A stretch of DNA of 64,000 nt from CBFHSD01 sp965658375 (lineage in GTDB: Bacteria; Bacteroidota; Bacteroidia; Flavobacteriales_G; Salibacteraceae), in the NCBI GenBank assembly GCA_965658375.1, contig CBFHSD010000004.1, positions 1-64,000 of the forward strand, read 5' to 3'. A model generated the notes under the pieces. It did no database searches. It saw only the letters and a list, made by a program, of their open reading frames with translations, and was not told where the DNA came from. How positions within the stretch are numbered: position 1 is the first letter of the stretch; every line of letters starts with the position of its first letter. This document shows positions 1 to 8,708 of this stretch, piece after piece. A program made the position numbers and the translations under genes.

Positions 1-402
1 CTAGAAGAGGCTTTAGAGCTGTTCAAGCTGCCGCGTACTTTAGGTGATTTTGAAGAGAAAACAGTAGTGGTTGGTGCAGGTCGCTTTGGACCTTACGTGC
101 GACATGATGGTAAATTTGTATCCATTAAAAACGATGATCCGCTTTCCATTGAGCTTCCAAGAGCTATTGAGCTTATTGAAACCAAACGTGTTGAAGATGC
201 AAAAAAGCATATTTCTTCTTTTGATCATGACAAAGGAACTATTGAGGTACTGAACGGAAGATGGGGTCCTTACATTAAACAAGGAAAGAAGAATTACAAG
301 ATTCCGAAAGAAACGGAAGCGACAACAATAACTTTAGAATCGGCATTGGAAATAATGGCCAATCAACCAGTTAAAAAGAAAAGAACAGCAAAAAAGAAAT
401 AG
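1..402 (+). CDS. topA: DNA topoisomerase I, C-terminal end (partial)
   Basis: The frame is open from base 1 and stops at TAG (400-402), so this is the last 133 residues of a gene entering from the left edge. Two copies of a GR[FW]GPY motif (about residues 27 and 87) are the topoisomerase I C-terminal repeats that follow the catalytic core in Bacteroidota TopA. The enzyme relaxes negatively supercoiled DNA through a transient single-strand break; these repeats help hold single-stranded DNA. The tail is lysine-rich (KKKRTAKKK), common for this end of the protein. The catalytic tyrosine and Toprim domain lie outside the window. The next gene starts 3 bases after the stop, so the two are probably co-transcribed. 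Confidence 0.9.
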   Translation, partial: LEEALELFKLPRTLGDFEEKTVVVGAGRFGPYVRHDGKFVSIKNDDPLSIELPRAIELIETKRVEDAKKHISSFDHDKGTIEVLNGRWGPYIKQGKKNYKIPKETEATTITLESALEIMANQPVKKKRTAKKK

Positions 403-405
403 CCA

Positions 406-1563
406 GTGGATATTTCAATTTACCTAAACGCTCCAGAATTTCCAGCAACCAAAAAAGGTACCATAGGCGCTGCCTGCATCCAATTCAAATCTGATGATGG
501 GTTAGAAGAATTGCAAAAAGGGGACATTGTTCTTCTTGGGGTTCCAGAATACCGAAATCAAAGTGCTGAAATACCCTCAGGTGATTTGCAAGCCGTGCGC
601 GCTGCATTCTACAAGATGTACCCGCAAGATGCTGAAACAAGGTTTTATGATTTAGGAGATATTTTACCCGGTTCAACCGTAGATGACACGTATCACGCTT
701 TATCGCAAGTATTGGAGCAGGTGATAAAAAAACAAGCAGTACCTGTTATTATAGGAGGGAGTCATGATTTGACTTGGGGACAATACAAGGCTTACCAGAA
801 CTTGGAACAAGTGGTAAACCTATGCACAGTAGACAAACGTTACGATATCGGTCAGAGTGCGGAGGATCCAATTCATCACGAGACCTTTTTATCTCAAATT
901 ATGCTCCATCAGCCCAACTACCTATTTGACTACACCAATTTGGGTTGGCAGAGATATTATGTGTCAAACGATGTTCTAGAGTTGATGGAACAACTCAACT
1001 TCAACGGGATGAGACTAGGGCAACTACGATCAAACATTGAACTGATTGAACCTTTGATTCGCAATGCTGATCTGGTAAGTGTGGATTTATCTTCTGTTCA
1101 ATCTGGAAGTACGCCAGCCTGCGTAGAATCTACCCCAAATGGAATAAGTGCAGATCATATTTGCAATATTGCGAGATATGCAGGTTTGAGCGATAAAGTG
1201 TCTTCTTTCGGAGTTTATGGCTACCACGCTTTGAAAGATAACAATACCAATACAGCTGAATTGATAGCTCAGATCATGTGGTACTTTGTTGAAGGTTTAG
1301 GAAATAGAAAAGATGACACACCAGTAGATGGAGATGCGAATTATCTAAGATACCGTGTTTCGGTAAGTGGGAATGAAGAAGATCTTATTTTTTTAAAGAG
1401 TGTGAAAACAGATCGATGGTGGATGAAGGTGCCTTTTCCAGCAACTAGGAAAAACACATACAAGCGACATCAAATGGTGTCTTGTTCATATAACGATTAT
1501 ACTCAGGCTTGTAGAAATGAAATCCCTGAACTTTGGCTAAACACCTACCGCAAGTTTTTGTAA
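406..1563 (+). CDS. Arginase/formimidoylglutamase-fold protein with incomplete metal site
   Basis: This 385-residue protein belongs to the ureohydrolase (arginase, agmatinase, HutG) superfamily; annotation pipelines usually call it formimidoylglutamase. The start is GTG, 3 bases after topA. The family's metal-binding blocks can be lined up: GGSHD (His120), VDKRYD (Asp143, Asp147) and SVDLSS (Asp227). Compared with the canonical DAHxD and SxDxD motifs, the middle His is Arg145 and the second Asp of the last motif is Ser229. In arginase terms the four ligands of one manganese are kept, and the two unique to the other are lost. The protein may therefore hold one metal, or none, and may not hydrolyse guanidino compounds. 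It sits directly upstream of the type IX secretion operon. Family membership is firm; the enzymatic name is doubtful. Confidence 0.8.
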   Translation: MDISIYLNAPEFPATKKGTIGAACIQFKSDDGLEELQKGDIVLLGVPEYRNQSAEIPSGDLQAVRAAFYKMYPQDAETRFYDLGDILPGSTVDDTYHALSQVLEQVIKKQAVPVIIGGSHDLTWGQYKAYQNLEQVVNLCTVDKRYDIGQSAEDPIHHETFLSQIMLHQPNYLFDYTNLGWQRYYVSNDVLELMEQLNFNGMRLGQLRSNIELIEPLIRNADLVSVDLSSVQSGSTPACVESTPNGISADHICNIARYAGLSDKVSSFGVYGYHALKDNNTNTAELIAQIMWYFVEGLGNRKDDTPVDGDANYLRYRVSVSGNEEDLIFLKSVKTDRWWMKVPFPATRKNTYKRHQMVSCSYNDYTQACRNEIPELWLNTYRKFL

Positions 1564-1642
1564 AAGAATGTTTAAAACAACGGCAAATTCACACCAGTCG
1601 ACATTTTTACGATGTTTAAAAAATTTTTGCTCCTTAAATTAT

Positions 1643-1669
1643 TTGGCTATTTTAGCGCCTTTACTTTTG
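1643..1669 (+). promoter_or_regulatory. Bacteroidota-type promoter of the porP-gld operon
   Basis: TTG at 1643-1645 is followed after 16 bases by TACTTTTG (1662-1669), a full match to the TAnnTTTG -7 element known for Bacteroidota sigma factor. It lies 30 bases ahead of the ATG at 1699 and downstream of an in-frame ATG at 1612, so translation should begin at 1699. Confidence 0.6.
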
Positions 1670-1698
1670 AGCAATTTGACTCGAAACCCGTACATTAT

Positions 1699-2679
1699 AT
1701 GAGGAAGATTTTAGTTTTAACAGTAGTATTATTCGGAACTTTGAAAGCATCAGCTCAGCAAGATCCGCAGTTCTCTATGTTCATGTTTAATCAACTGTAC
1801 TTCAATCCGGCCTACGCTGGGTCTGATGACGCTATTTGTGCGGCATTGTCGTATAGGAATCAGTGGATGGGCTTTGAGGGCAATCCTCAAACTTTCTTGT
1901 TTTCAGCTGATGGTCCTTTTAGCTTGCCAGTTCCTGGTTTTGAAGATAACCAGTTAGCTGGAGGTTTAACCGTTTGGGGAGATCAAATTGGACAAGAATC
2001 TACAACTGGTGTAAAAGGAACTTTGGCATATCGCTTCAAAGCGGGGCCTGGTCGACTATCTGTAGGTACTTCATTTGGCTTTCTTCAAAAGTCGTTAGGG
2101 AATGATTGGGATGCATCTCAGGACTTCATGTTTGATCCATCAATTCCGAACGGAACAACTGCCGATGGAGGTTTTGATATGGACTTCGGTTTGTATTACA
2201 CCATTCCAAAGAAACTTTATGTCGGTATTTCAACAACGCATCTCACTGCGGCTGACTTAGAGTCAGCTTCTGAAGGCGGTTCTCAATTGAATTATAACAT
2301 TGCACGTCACTATTACCTTACAGGAGGTTATGAATATGAAATCAACAGTGATTGGGTATTAAAGCCGAACTTAATGGTGAAGCTTGATGGTACGGTAACT
2401 TCGTTCGATATCAATGCTATGGTAGAATACCAAAGCACTATTTGGGGAGGAGCATCTTACAGACTTGGTGACGGAATCCCAGTAATGGTAGGTTACAATT
2501 ATCAAATGACTGGATCTGGTGCAGGTGGTGGAATGCTAAAGGCAGGTATCGGTTATGATATTACTACAAATGAGTTGAGACAAAACAGTAGTGGGTCTTT
2601 AGAAGTGATGGTGCGTTATTGCTTTAATGTAACAATACCACCTAAAGTTCAGAGACACAGGACTGTAATCTTCATGTAG
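1699..2679 (+). CDS. porP: Type IX secretion system outer membrane protein, PorP/SprF family
   Basis: This 326-residue exported protein starts with a signal peptide ending ...KASAQ, followed by QDPQFSMFMFN and a YFNPAYAGS motif, the hallmark of the PorP/SprF family. These are outer-membrane beta-barrel proteins that work with the type IX secretion machinery; PorP is needed for secretion in Porphyromonas, and SprF-like members handle particular adhesins in Flavobacterium. The rest of the sequence is rich in alternating aromatic/Gly strands, as expected of a barrel. An in-frame ATG exists at 1612, but the promoter element at 1662-1669 lies inside that extension and the signal peptide begins at 1699. 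The gene heads a porP-gldK-gldL-gldM-gldN set. Confidence 0.88.
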   Translation: MRKILVLTVVLFGTLKASAQQDPQFSMFMFNQLYFNPAYAGSDDAICAALSYRNQWMGFEGNPQTFLFSADGPFSLPVPGFEDNQLAGGLTVWGDQIGQESTTGVKGTLAYRFKAGPGRLSVGTSFGFLQKSLGNDWDASQDFMFDPSIPNGTTADGGFDMDFGLYYTIPKKLYVGISTTHLTAADLESASEGGSQLNYNIARHYYLTGGYEYEINSDWVLKPNLMVKLDGTVTSFDINAMVEYQSTIWGGASYRLGDGIPVMVGYNYQMTGSGAGGGMLKAGIGYDITTNELRQNSSGSLEVMVRYCFNVTIPPKVQRHRTVIFM

Positions 2680-2705
2680 TTAAAAGGAGCGAAACAATAA
2701 AATTG

Positions 2706-2713
2706 TATACTTG
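2706..2713 (+). promoter_or_regulatory. Possible -7 element upstream of gldK
   Basis: TATACTTG (2706-2713) is one mismatch from TAnnTTTG and lies about 50 bases ahead of the gldK ATG at 2765. No clear TTG is found at the expected distance upstream. It could give gldKLMN a promoter separate from that of porP. Weak evidence. Confidence 0.35.
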
Positions 2714-2764
2714 CGCGTTTTGTGTGAGGAGCGGAATAAATTTGAGATAACAAAAAACGACACT

Positions 2765-4153
2765 ATGAATCGATTGTTGTTTGTGATGGGACTTCTTGTA
2801 GCTACTATAGTTACAAGTTGTGGTCCAAGAGAGAATGGGGAATTAATCGGGGTGCAGCCTAGGCCGCCTTGGTATGATGTGGATCCTTTTGGAACAGTAT
2901 ATATTCCAATGGGTGCCTTTGTGATGGGAGAGAACGATCAAGATGTTCCCTACGCACAAGTATCTAGAGCCAAAACGGTTTCTGTCCAGGCATTCTATAT
3001 GGATGATACGGAGATAACCAATAATGAATACCGTCAATTTGTGCATTGGGTGCGTGACTCAATGGCTATGCAATTGATCATTGACAATGAACCTGAAGGT
3101 TGGGAAGAGTTCGCTTTTCTTGAAGATATTTTCGGGAACGAATTGGATGTGAAACGTTGGGGTAATCAAGGTGTTCCCGGTCCAACGGACATCAAAATCA
3201 ACTGGCAAGCGAAATACTGGATCCCTTACTTCGAAAGTAAGAACCCAGAAGATGAGTACTTTGACGTATTAGAGCAAATGTATTACCCACCAAATGAGAG
3301 GTACTATGGAAAACGTCATGTCGATGTGCGTAAATTGGTTTACGAATACTCATGGATTGATTACCAAATGGCTGCGAAATATGGCCGCATGAGACACAAC
3401 TTCGGTGAAGATTATGGGTACAATCGTGCTGACTTTATCAAAGAAGATAAAATTGAGGTGTATCCAGATACGCTTTGTTGGGTAGCTGACTTTACTTACT
3501 CTTATAATGAACCTTTAACACAGATGTACTTCTGGCATCCAGCTTATGATGATTATCCTGTTGTTGGAGTGAACTGGAAACAAGCAAAAGCCTTCGGCTA
3601 TTGGAGAACAAATTTGTTCAACAAATATTTAGAGGGTGCAGGAATACCATTAGTGCAGGACTTTAGATTACCAACTGAAACAGAATGGGAATATGCCTCA
3701 CGTGGCGGACTAGACGTGTCTATGTACGGATGGGGTGGTCCTTACACTAGAAATGATAGAGGGTGTTTATTGGCCAACTTCAAGCCGTTAAGAGGAAGAT
3801 ATATTGACGATGGTGGTTTTCATACAGTAACTGGTTACAGTTATTCTCCGAATGATTACGGTCTTTACTGTATGTCTGGGAATGTTGCAGAATGGACAAG
3901 CAATGCTTATGATGAATCTGCATATAACTTCTCACATGACTTAAACCCTAACTATCAATTTGATGCTTCAGATAATGATCATCCAGCACTTCAAAGAAAA
4001 GTTGTTCGTGGAGGTTCTTGGAAAGACATATTGTATTATACCCAAACTGGTGTTCGTTCTTATGAATATCAGGATACTGCAAAGTCTTACATTGGTTTCC
4101 GAAATGTAATGACCTATCTAGGTCGTGCTAAAGGAGACATCACTGAGGAGTAA
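2765..4153 (+). CDS. gldK: Gliding motility/T9SS ring lipoprotein GldK
   Basis: GldK (PorK in Porphyromonas) is an outer-membrane lipoprotein that forms, with GldN/PorN, the periplasmic ring of the type IX secretion system. The 462-residue protein starts at ATG 2765 with a lipoprotein signal peptide: hydrophobic LLFVMGLLVA followed by VTSC, with the acylated cysteine at residue 19. The mature part has the formylglycine-generating-enzyme/sulfatase-modifying fold, seen in the YIPMGAFVMG start, the DDTEITNNEYRQFV block, PTETEWEYA, GNVAEWTSNA and RGGSW motifs. In this role the fold is structural. A longer reading frame from GTG 2711 would destroy the signal peptide. It is followed by gldL after 51 bases. 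Confidence 0.93.
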   Translation: MNRLLFVMGLLVATIVTSCGPRENGELIGVQPRPPWYDVDPFGTVYIPMGAFVMGENDQDVPYAQVSRAKTVSVQAFYMDDTEITNNEYRQFVHWVRDSMAMQLIIDNEPEGWEEFAFLEDIFGNELDVKRWGNQGVPGPTDIKINWQAKYWIPYFESKNPEDEYFDVLEQMYYPPNERYYGKRHVDVRKLVYEYSWIDYQMAAKYGRMRHNFGEDYGYNRADFIKEDKIEVYPDTLCWVADFTYSYNEPLTQMYFWHPAYDDYPVVGVNWKQAKAFGYWRTNLFNKYLEGAGIPLVQDFRLPTETEWEYASRGGLDVSMYGWGGPYTRNDRGCLLANFKPLRGRYIDDGGFHTVTGYSYSPNDYGLYCMSGNVAEWTSNAYDESAYNFSHDLNPNYQFDASDNDHPALQRKVVRGGSWKDILYYTQTGVRSYEYQDTAKSYIGFRNVMTYLGRAKGDITEE

Positions 4154-4204
4154 TTAATTATCAATCAATCGTAATATTTACCTACTTTATTAAAATTAAG
4201 AGAT

Positions 4205-5035
4205 ATGAGCAAGGAAATCACAGGTTTTAGACCAGGGAGTAAGAGTTGGAAGAAATTCATGGCGAAGATGTATGGAATCGGAGGGGCTGTAGTAATTATT
4301 GGAGCGCTCTTTAAAATTCTTCACTTGAATGGTGCAGCTATCATGTTAATTGTTGGTCTTGGAACTGAGGCAATCATTTTCTTCTTCTCTGCATTTGATC
4401 CTTTACACGAAGATCCAGATTGGAGTTTAGTTTATCCGGAATTGGCAGAAGACTTTGACGGTGAATCAGCAGCAAGAGGAATTGGTGGCGGAGGTTCAGG
4501 CCTTAGCTCAACTCAAGAATTAGACAACATGCTTGAAGAAGCTAAAATTGGTCCTGAACTAATTGAGAGCCTTGGAGCTGGAATGACCAAATTATCAGAA
4601 ACTACGGCTCATTTAAATTCAATGGGTGATGCAGCAGGTGCTTCTAATGAATTGGTAGATTCTATGAAGACAGCTTCTGATAAAGTTGGTGAGTTAACAG
4701 ATTCGTATAAAGAAGCTGCAAATTCATTGATGGGCTTACAAGTATCTAGCGAAGAAGGAAGTGCTTATGCTGATAACTTGGCGAAAGTGAACTCAAATCT
4801 TTCGGCATTGAACTCTGTTTACGAACTGCAATTGAACAGTGCACGTGACAATGCAGAAGTGAATACTGCTATGTTTACCAATATTCAAGAGTTGATTACT
4901 AACTTGAATGACTCTGTAGAAGATACAAAACGTTACAAAGAGAATATCTCTGAGCTTTCGTCTAACCTTGAATCTTTGAATACGATTTATGGCAATATGT
5001 TGAATGCAATGTCGTTTGCTCCTAAGCAATCCTAA
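4205..5035 (+). CDS. gldL: T9SS/gliding inner membrane motor protein GldL
   Basis: GldL (PorL) and GldM (PorM) form the proton-driven inner-membrane motor of the type IX secretion system. The 276-residue protein has two adjacent membrane helices (about residues 24-39 and 44-62). Charged residues buried in or beside them, Lys37, His40 and Glu55 in FKILH and GLGTEAIIF, correspond to the conserved Lys/His/Glu that couple proton flow to rotation in Flavobacterium GldL. A Gly-rich linker near residue 97 leads into a long Ser/Asn/Leu-rich helical cytoplasmic region that looks coiled-coil. The loop between the helices is shorter than in Flavobacterium johnsoniae GldL. It lies between gldK and gldM. 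Confidence 0.93.
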   Translation: MSKEITGFRPGSKSWKKFMAKMYGIGGAVVIIGALFKILHLNGAAIMLIVGLGTEAIIFFFSAFDPLHEDPDWSLVYPELAEDFDGESAARGIGGGGSGLSSTQELDNMLEEAKIGPELIESLGAGMTKLSETTAHLNSMGDAAGASNELVDSMKTASDKVGELTDSYKEAANSLMGLQVSSEEGSAYADNLAKVNSNLSALNSVYELQLNSARDNAEVNTAMFTNIQELITNLNDSVEDTKRYKENISELSSNLESLNTIYGNMLNAMSFAPKQS

Positions 5036-5068
5036 TCAATTGATAACGAACTAACAAAAGATTAGAAA

Positions 5069-6742
5069 ATGGCAGGAGGTAAAGAAACCCCAAGGCAGAA
5101 AATGATCGGAATGATGTACTTGGTACTATTAGCCATGTTGGCTATGAACGTATCAAAAGAAGTATTGAATTCTTTCATTTTGATCGATGATGCCTTGAGT
5201 AATACCAATGAGAACTTTGGTAAGAAAATTCAGGCAAACTACGCTGAATTTGATAAGCAAATGCTTATTGACGAGAACAAAACGAAACCCTGGAAGATTA
5301 AGGCCGACAAAGCTCATAAAGCTTCTAGTGATATGATCAAGTACATTCAGGATACCAAAAAGCAAGTTATAGCCTTCACCGAAGGGCACGAGGCCAATTT
5401 TGGTTCAATAGAAGCAGTTCCGGATTCAATGTGGTTGTTGAAAAACTTAAATGCAAAAGACAACTACGATAAACCAACTGAAATGATGATTGGGCCTAAT
5501 GAGGCAGCTCCTAAAGAAGGAGATTACACAGCAGTTGACCTTCATTTGAAGCTTCAAAAGTTTATAGATGAAATGAATGAAGTTCTTGGTGAAGAAGGAA
5601 GAAAGCAAGTAACGATTCCTTTAAACTTTGACGAGATCAAAGAATCTGATGGTAGAATGGTTTCATGGGAAATCGGAAACTTCTACCACATTCCATTGGC
5701 AGCAGTTGTTACAAACTTGTCCCGTTTTGAATCTGAGGTGAGAAATGCGGAAGCTGATGTACTAAAATACCTACTTGGTAAAATTAGTGGTGAAGATTTC
5801 AGTTTTGATCGTTTAGACGTGCGTGTAGTGCCAAGAACTGATTACGTTGTAATGGGAGATTCTTTTGTTGCTGAAGTTGTAATTGCTGCTTCGAATTCAA
5901 CAAAGCCACCTCAATTACGTGTTGGTTCTGATATTGATACTGCAGGTGCTGTATCAGAATGGACTGTAACCAATGAATTAGAAGGAGCTGTTAAAGAGCA
6001 AAGAGTTCAAGTAGATGGAAGTGGTGTAGCTTCTTACCGTTTTAAGCCTACATCAGAAGGTGAGGTAACTTGGGGTGGTTTCTTAGAGGTATTGAAACCA
6101 GGTTCTACAGATGATTACGAAAAGCGTCCGTTTAAGCATTCATTTATTGTGGCTAAGCCATCTTTGGTGATTTCACCAACAGCGGTAAATGTATTCTACA
6201 AAGGGGTTGATAATCCTGTAGATATCTCTGTTTCCGGAATTGCTTCTTCAAAACTTCAGCCATCAATTTCTGGTGGTACTTTGAAAAAAGTAGGAGATGG
6301 GAAATACATTGTAAGAGCAAATAACTCTGTGAGAAAAGCGAAAATCTCGGTTTCTGCAAAAATGGGTGATGGATCGACAAAGAATTTTGGAGATATGGAG
6401 TTTAGAGTAAAATCTCTTCCAATTCCAAATCCATACGTTGCTGGTGTAGAAGGTCAAGGCGAAGTAAATCTGGCCCTATTGAAAAGTACACCAAAAGTAT
6501 TTGCAACACTGAAAGACTTCTTGTTTGAAGTAACTTACAATGTGGTTTCTTTTGAGTTGATCGCAACAGTAGATGGTAGAAAGAAGATTGCAAAATCAAA
6601 TTCTGCTAATATTTCTGGTGAGATGAAGCAAATCATAGGGAATCAGAGAAGAGGAGACCTTGTTACATTCCAAAGCATCAAAGCTGTTGGTCCTGATGGG
6701 AATCCTGTGTTATTAAGTCCAGTAGTAATTACTGTAAAATAA
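5069..6742 (+). CDS. gldM: T9SS/gliding motor shaft protein GldM
   Basis: GldM (PorM) is the partner of GldL: one N-terminal membrane helix enters the GldL ring and a long periplasmic rod crosses to the GldK/GldN ring. The 557-residue protein opens MAGGKETPRQKMIGMMY, followed by the membrane helix LVLLAMLAMNVSKEVL, which holds the conserved Glu (residue 31). The helix is followed by an alpha-helical domain (to about residue 220) and then beta-rich domains ending in the conserved DFLFEVTYNVVSFEL and GDLVTFQSIKAVGPDG blocks. It begins 33 bases after gldL and ends 6 bases before gldN, so the operon is tightly packed. Slightly longer than the family's usual 510-530 residues. Confidence 0.94.
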   Translation: MAGGKETPRQKMIGMMYLVLLAMLAMNVSKEVLNSFILIDDALSNTNENFGKKIQANYAEFDKQMLIDENKTKPWKIKADKAHKASSDMIKYIQDTKKQVIAFTEGHEANFGSIEAVPDSMWLLKNLNAKDNYDKPTEMMIGPNEAAPKEGDYTAVDLHLKLQKFIDEMNEVLGEEGRKQVTIPLNFDEIKESDGRMVSWEIGNFYHIPLAAVVTNLSRFESEVRNAEADVLKYLLGKISGEDFSFDRLDVRVVPRTDYVVMGDSFVAEVVIAASNSTKPPQLRVGSDIDTAGAVSEWTVTNELEGAVKEQRVQVDGSGVASYRFKPTSEGEVTWGGFLEVLKPGSTDDYEKRPFKHSFIVAKPSLVISPTAVNVFYKGVDNPVDISVSGIASSKLQPSISGGTLKKVGDGKYIVRANNSVRKAKISVSAKMGDGSTKNFGDMEFRVKSLPIPNPYVAGVEGQGEVNLALLKSTPKVFATLKDFLFEVTYNVVSFELIATVDGRKKIAKSNSANISGEMKQIIGNQRRGDLVTFQSIKAVGPDGNPVLLSPVVITVK

Positions 6743-6748
6743 TAAGAG

Positions 6749-7597
6749 ATGAGAAAATTTGGTTTAATCTTATGTGTGGTATTTGGGGTTCAATCTTTGA
6801 ATGGTCAAGTATTAGATATTCCATCAAATACACTTGATGGAGTTTATACACAATCTCAAGACAATCCTAACCGTAAAGCAATACCTTATGTGCAACTGCA
6901 TGAAAGAGATATCATGTGGTCGAGAAGAGTATGGCGTAAGGTGGATATGAATGAGAAGGTAAATCAAGTTTTTTACTTTCCGGAGAAACCTGATCAAGGT
7001 CGCGTAAGCTTATGGTTTGGTTTGTTCAATGCGATATTGAATAAAGGAACGGTAACAGCTTATTCAGCGGATAATGACATGTTTAATATGCCATTAACTG
7101 TGAACGATGTGAATGCTATTCGTGTAAAGGAATGTGAATCACAAGTTATTGATCCAATGACTGGGGATCCTCAAATTGTAAGCTTTAACGATACACTTTT
7201 ATTAGGTGACATTAAGAAGTTTGCGATTAAAGAGGAGGTTTTCTTTGATAAGCAACGTTCTGTAATTGAATATAGGTTGCTAGGTTTAGCTCCTATCGGT
7301 CCACTGAAAGATGGTGGTTGTAATATCATTGGAGAACAAGAAATGTTTTGGGTATATTTCCCTCAAATTCGCCAAGAATTGGTGAATATGGAGGTGTACA
7401 ATACCAACAATGATGTGCACAAACTGACATATGATGATGTGTTCTGGAAGCGTATGTTCGCTGCTGAGATTACGAAAGAAACCAATGTTTACAACAGAAG
7501 ATTGGATCAGTATTTATCTCCCATGGATCAGTTGTTAAAGTCTGAAGAAATAAAACAACAGATTTTCAACTACGAACATGATCTTTGGACGTACTAA
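6749..7597 (+). CDS. gldN: T9SS/gliding ring protein GldN
   Basis: GldN (PorN) is a periplasmic protein that binds GldK and makes up the outer ring of the type IX secretion system. The 282-residue protein has a clear signal peptide (MRKFGLILCVVFG ... LNGQ) and then the family pattern: RKAIPYVQLHERDIMWSRRVWR, a YFPEKPDQGRVSL block, and C-terminal DVFWKRMFAAEITKE. It starts 6 bases after the gldM stop and is the last gene of the operon, followed by two terminators. Identification is secure from sequence and position. Confidence 0.94.
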   Translation: MRKFGLILCVVFGVQSLNGQVLDIPSNTLDGVYTQSQDNPNRKAIPYVQLHERDIMWSRRVWRKVDMNEKVNQVFYFPEKPDQGRVSLWFGLFNAILNKGTVTAYSADNDMFNMPLTVNDVNAIRVKECESQVIDPMTGDPQIVSFNDTLLLGDIKKFAIKEEVFFDKQRSVIEYRLLGLAPIGPLKDGGCNIIGEQEMFWVYFPQIRQELVNMEVYNTNNDVHKLTYDDVFWKRMFAAEITKETNVYNRRLDQYLSPMDQLLKSEEIKQQIFNYEHDLWTY

Positions 7598-7619
7598 AAA
7601 GAGAATATAGATAACGAAG

Positions 7620-7650
7620 AAAGGGTGGCTGTTTAGTCACCCTTTTTTTA
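7620..7650 (+). terminator. Rho-independent terminator of the gld operon
   Basis: AAGGGTG (7621-7627) pairs with CACCCTT (7638-7644) around a 10-base loop and is followed by a run of T. It lies 23 bases after the gldN stop. Confidence 0.85.
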
Positions 7651-7663
7651 TGGAAAAGTTGAA

Positions 7664-7696
7664 ACAAAAAAAGCCGTAGCATTTGCTACGGCTTTT
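7664..7696. terminator. Bidirectional terminator between gldN and the UXS-like gene
   Basis: A perfect 12-bp stem, AAAAGCCGTAGC (7669-7680) and GCTACGGCTTTT (7685-7696), with a 4-base loop. Read on the minus strand the stem is followed by a 7-base T run, so it serves the convergent gene ending at 7716; on the plus strand it backs up the terminator at 7620-7650. Confidence 0.88.
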
Positions 7697-7715
7697 GTAT
7701 TTTATTGATTGCGAA

Positions 7716-8702
7716 CTATTTTTTAATGTACCCTTCAAAAGTGTTGTGTTCCTTTTTGTAAAGTTGGTCCTCTGGTAAAGACTTGAAGTAGTCATAAGTA
7801 ATTTTAAGACCTTCACTTCTAGATACTTTTGGTTGCCAGTTTAGAATATCTATAGCTCTAGTAATGTCAGGCTGTCTTTGCATCGGATCATCTACAGGCA
7901 ACGGCTTGTAAATTACCTTTTGATCGGTACCTGTTAATGAAATGATTTCTTCAGCAAAATCGGCAATGGTAATTTCATCAGGATTACCAATATTTACTGG
8001 ATGTGGATAGTCACTCATTAACAAACGGTGTATACCTTCTACAAGGTCATCCACATAACAGAACGAACGTGTTTGTTTTCCATCTCCAAAAACAGTCAAA
8101 TCTTCTCCTCTTAGAGCTTGACCTATGAATGCAGGTAAAACGCGTCCATCATTCAATCGCATTCGAGGTCCGTAAGTATTAAATATGCGAATGATTCTAG
8201 TTTCTACACCATGATAGGTGTGATAAGCCATTGTCATTGCCTCTAAGTAACGTTTAGCCTCATCGTATACGCCACGTGGTCCTACTGGGTTAACATGTCC
8301 CCAATAGCTCTCTTTTTGTGGATGTACTTGTGGATTACCATATACTTCAGATGTGGAAGCAACAAGAATACGAGCTCCCTTAGCTTTTGCTAAACCGAGC
8401 AAATTATGCGTTCCCATTGCACCCACTTTAAGGGTTTGAATAGGTATTTTTAAATAGTCGATAGGCGAGGCGGGTGAGGCAAAGTGGAGAATGTAGTCTA
8501 ATTCTCCTGCAACATGCACGAAATTTGATACATCGTGGTGATAAAAGCTAAAGTGCTTATTACCAAACAAATGTTCTATGTTCTTCAAGTTACCGGTAAT
8601 CAGATTATCCATAGCCAATACTTCCATTCCTTCTTTTAGGAATCGGTCACATAAGTGTGAACCTAGAAAGCCTGCCGCTCCCGTGATCAAAATTCTTTTC
8701 AT
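7716..8702 (-). CDS. UDP-glucuronate decarboxylase / UDP-xylose synthase family (extended SDR)
   Basis: This 328-residue protein is an NAD-dependent extended short-chain dehydrogenase closely resembling UDP-glucuronic acid decarboxylase (UXS), which makes UDP-xylose for surface polysaccharides. The Rossmann motif GAAGFLGSH is at residues 8-16, the STSEVYG block at 116-122 and the catalytic Tyr146/Lys150 in VYDEAKR. Arg-rich substrate motifs RIFNTYGPRM and DGKQTRSFCYVDDLV are also typical of UXS. The gene lies 6 bases after the DegT aminotransferase gene on the same strand, and the pair probably forms a two-gene operon for a modified nucleotide sugar. Other sugar epimerases of this family cannot be fully excluded. 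Confidence 0.85.
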   Translation of the reverse strand: MKRILITGAAGFLGSHLCDRFLKEGMEVLAMDNLITGNLKNIEHLFGNKHFSFYHHDVSNFVHVAGELDYILHFASPASPIDYLKIPIQTLKVGAMGTHNLLGLAKAKGARILVASTSEVYGNPQVHPQKESYWGHVNPVGPRGVYDEAKRYLEAMTMAYHTYHGVETRIIRIFNTYGPRMRLNDGRVLPAFIGQALRGEDLTVFGDGKQTRSFCYVDDLVEGIHRLLMSDYPHPVNIGNPDEITIADFAEEIISLTGTDQKVIYKPLPVDDPMQRQPDITRAIDILNWQPKVSRSEGLKITYDYFKSLPEDQLYKKEHNTFEGYIKK

Positions 8703-8708
8703 AAAAGA

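Noticed and set aside
1612..1698. Upstream ATG extension of porP
   Set aside because: The extension contains the promoter element at 1662-1669 and would place 29 residues before the signal peptide.
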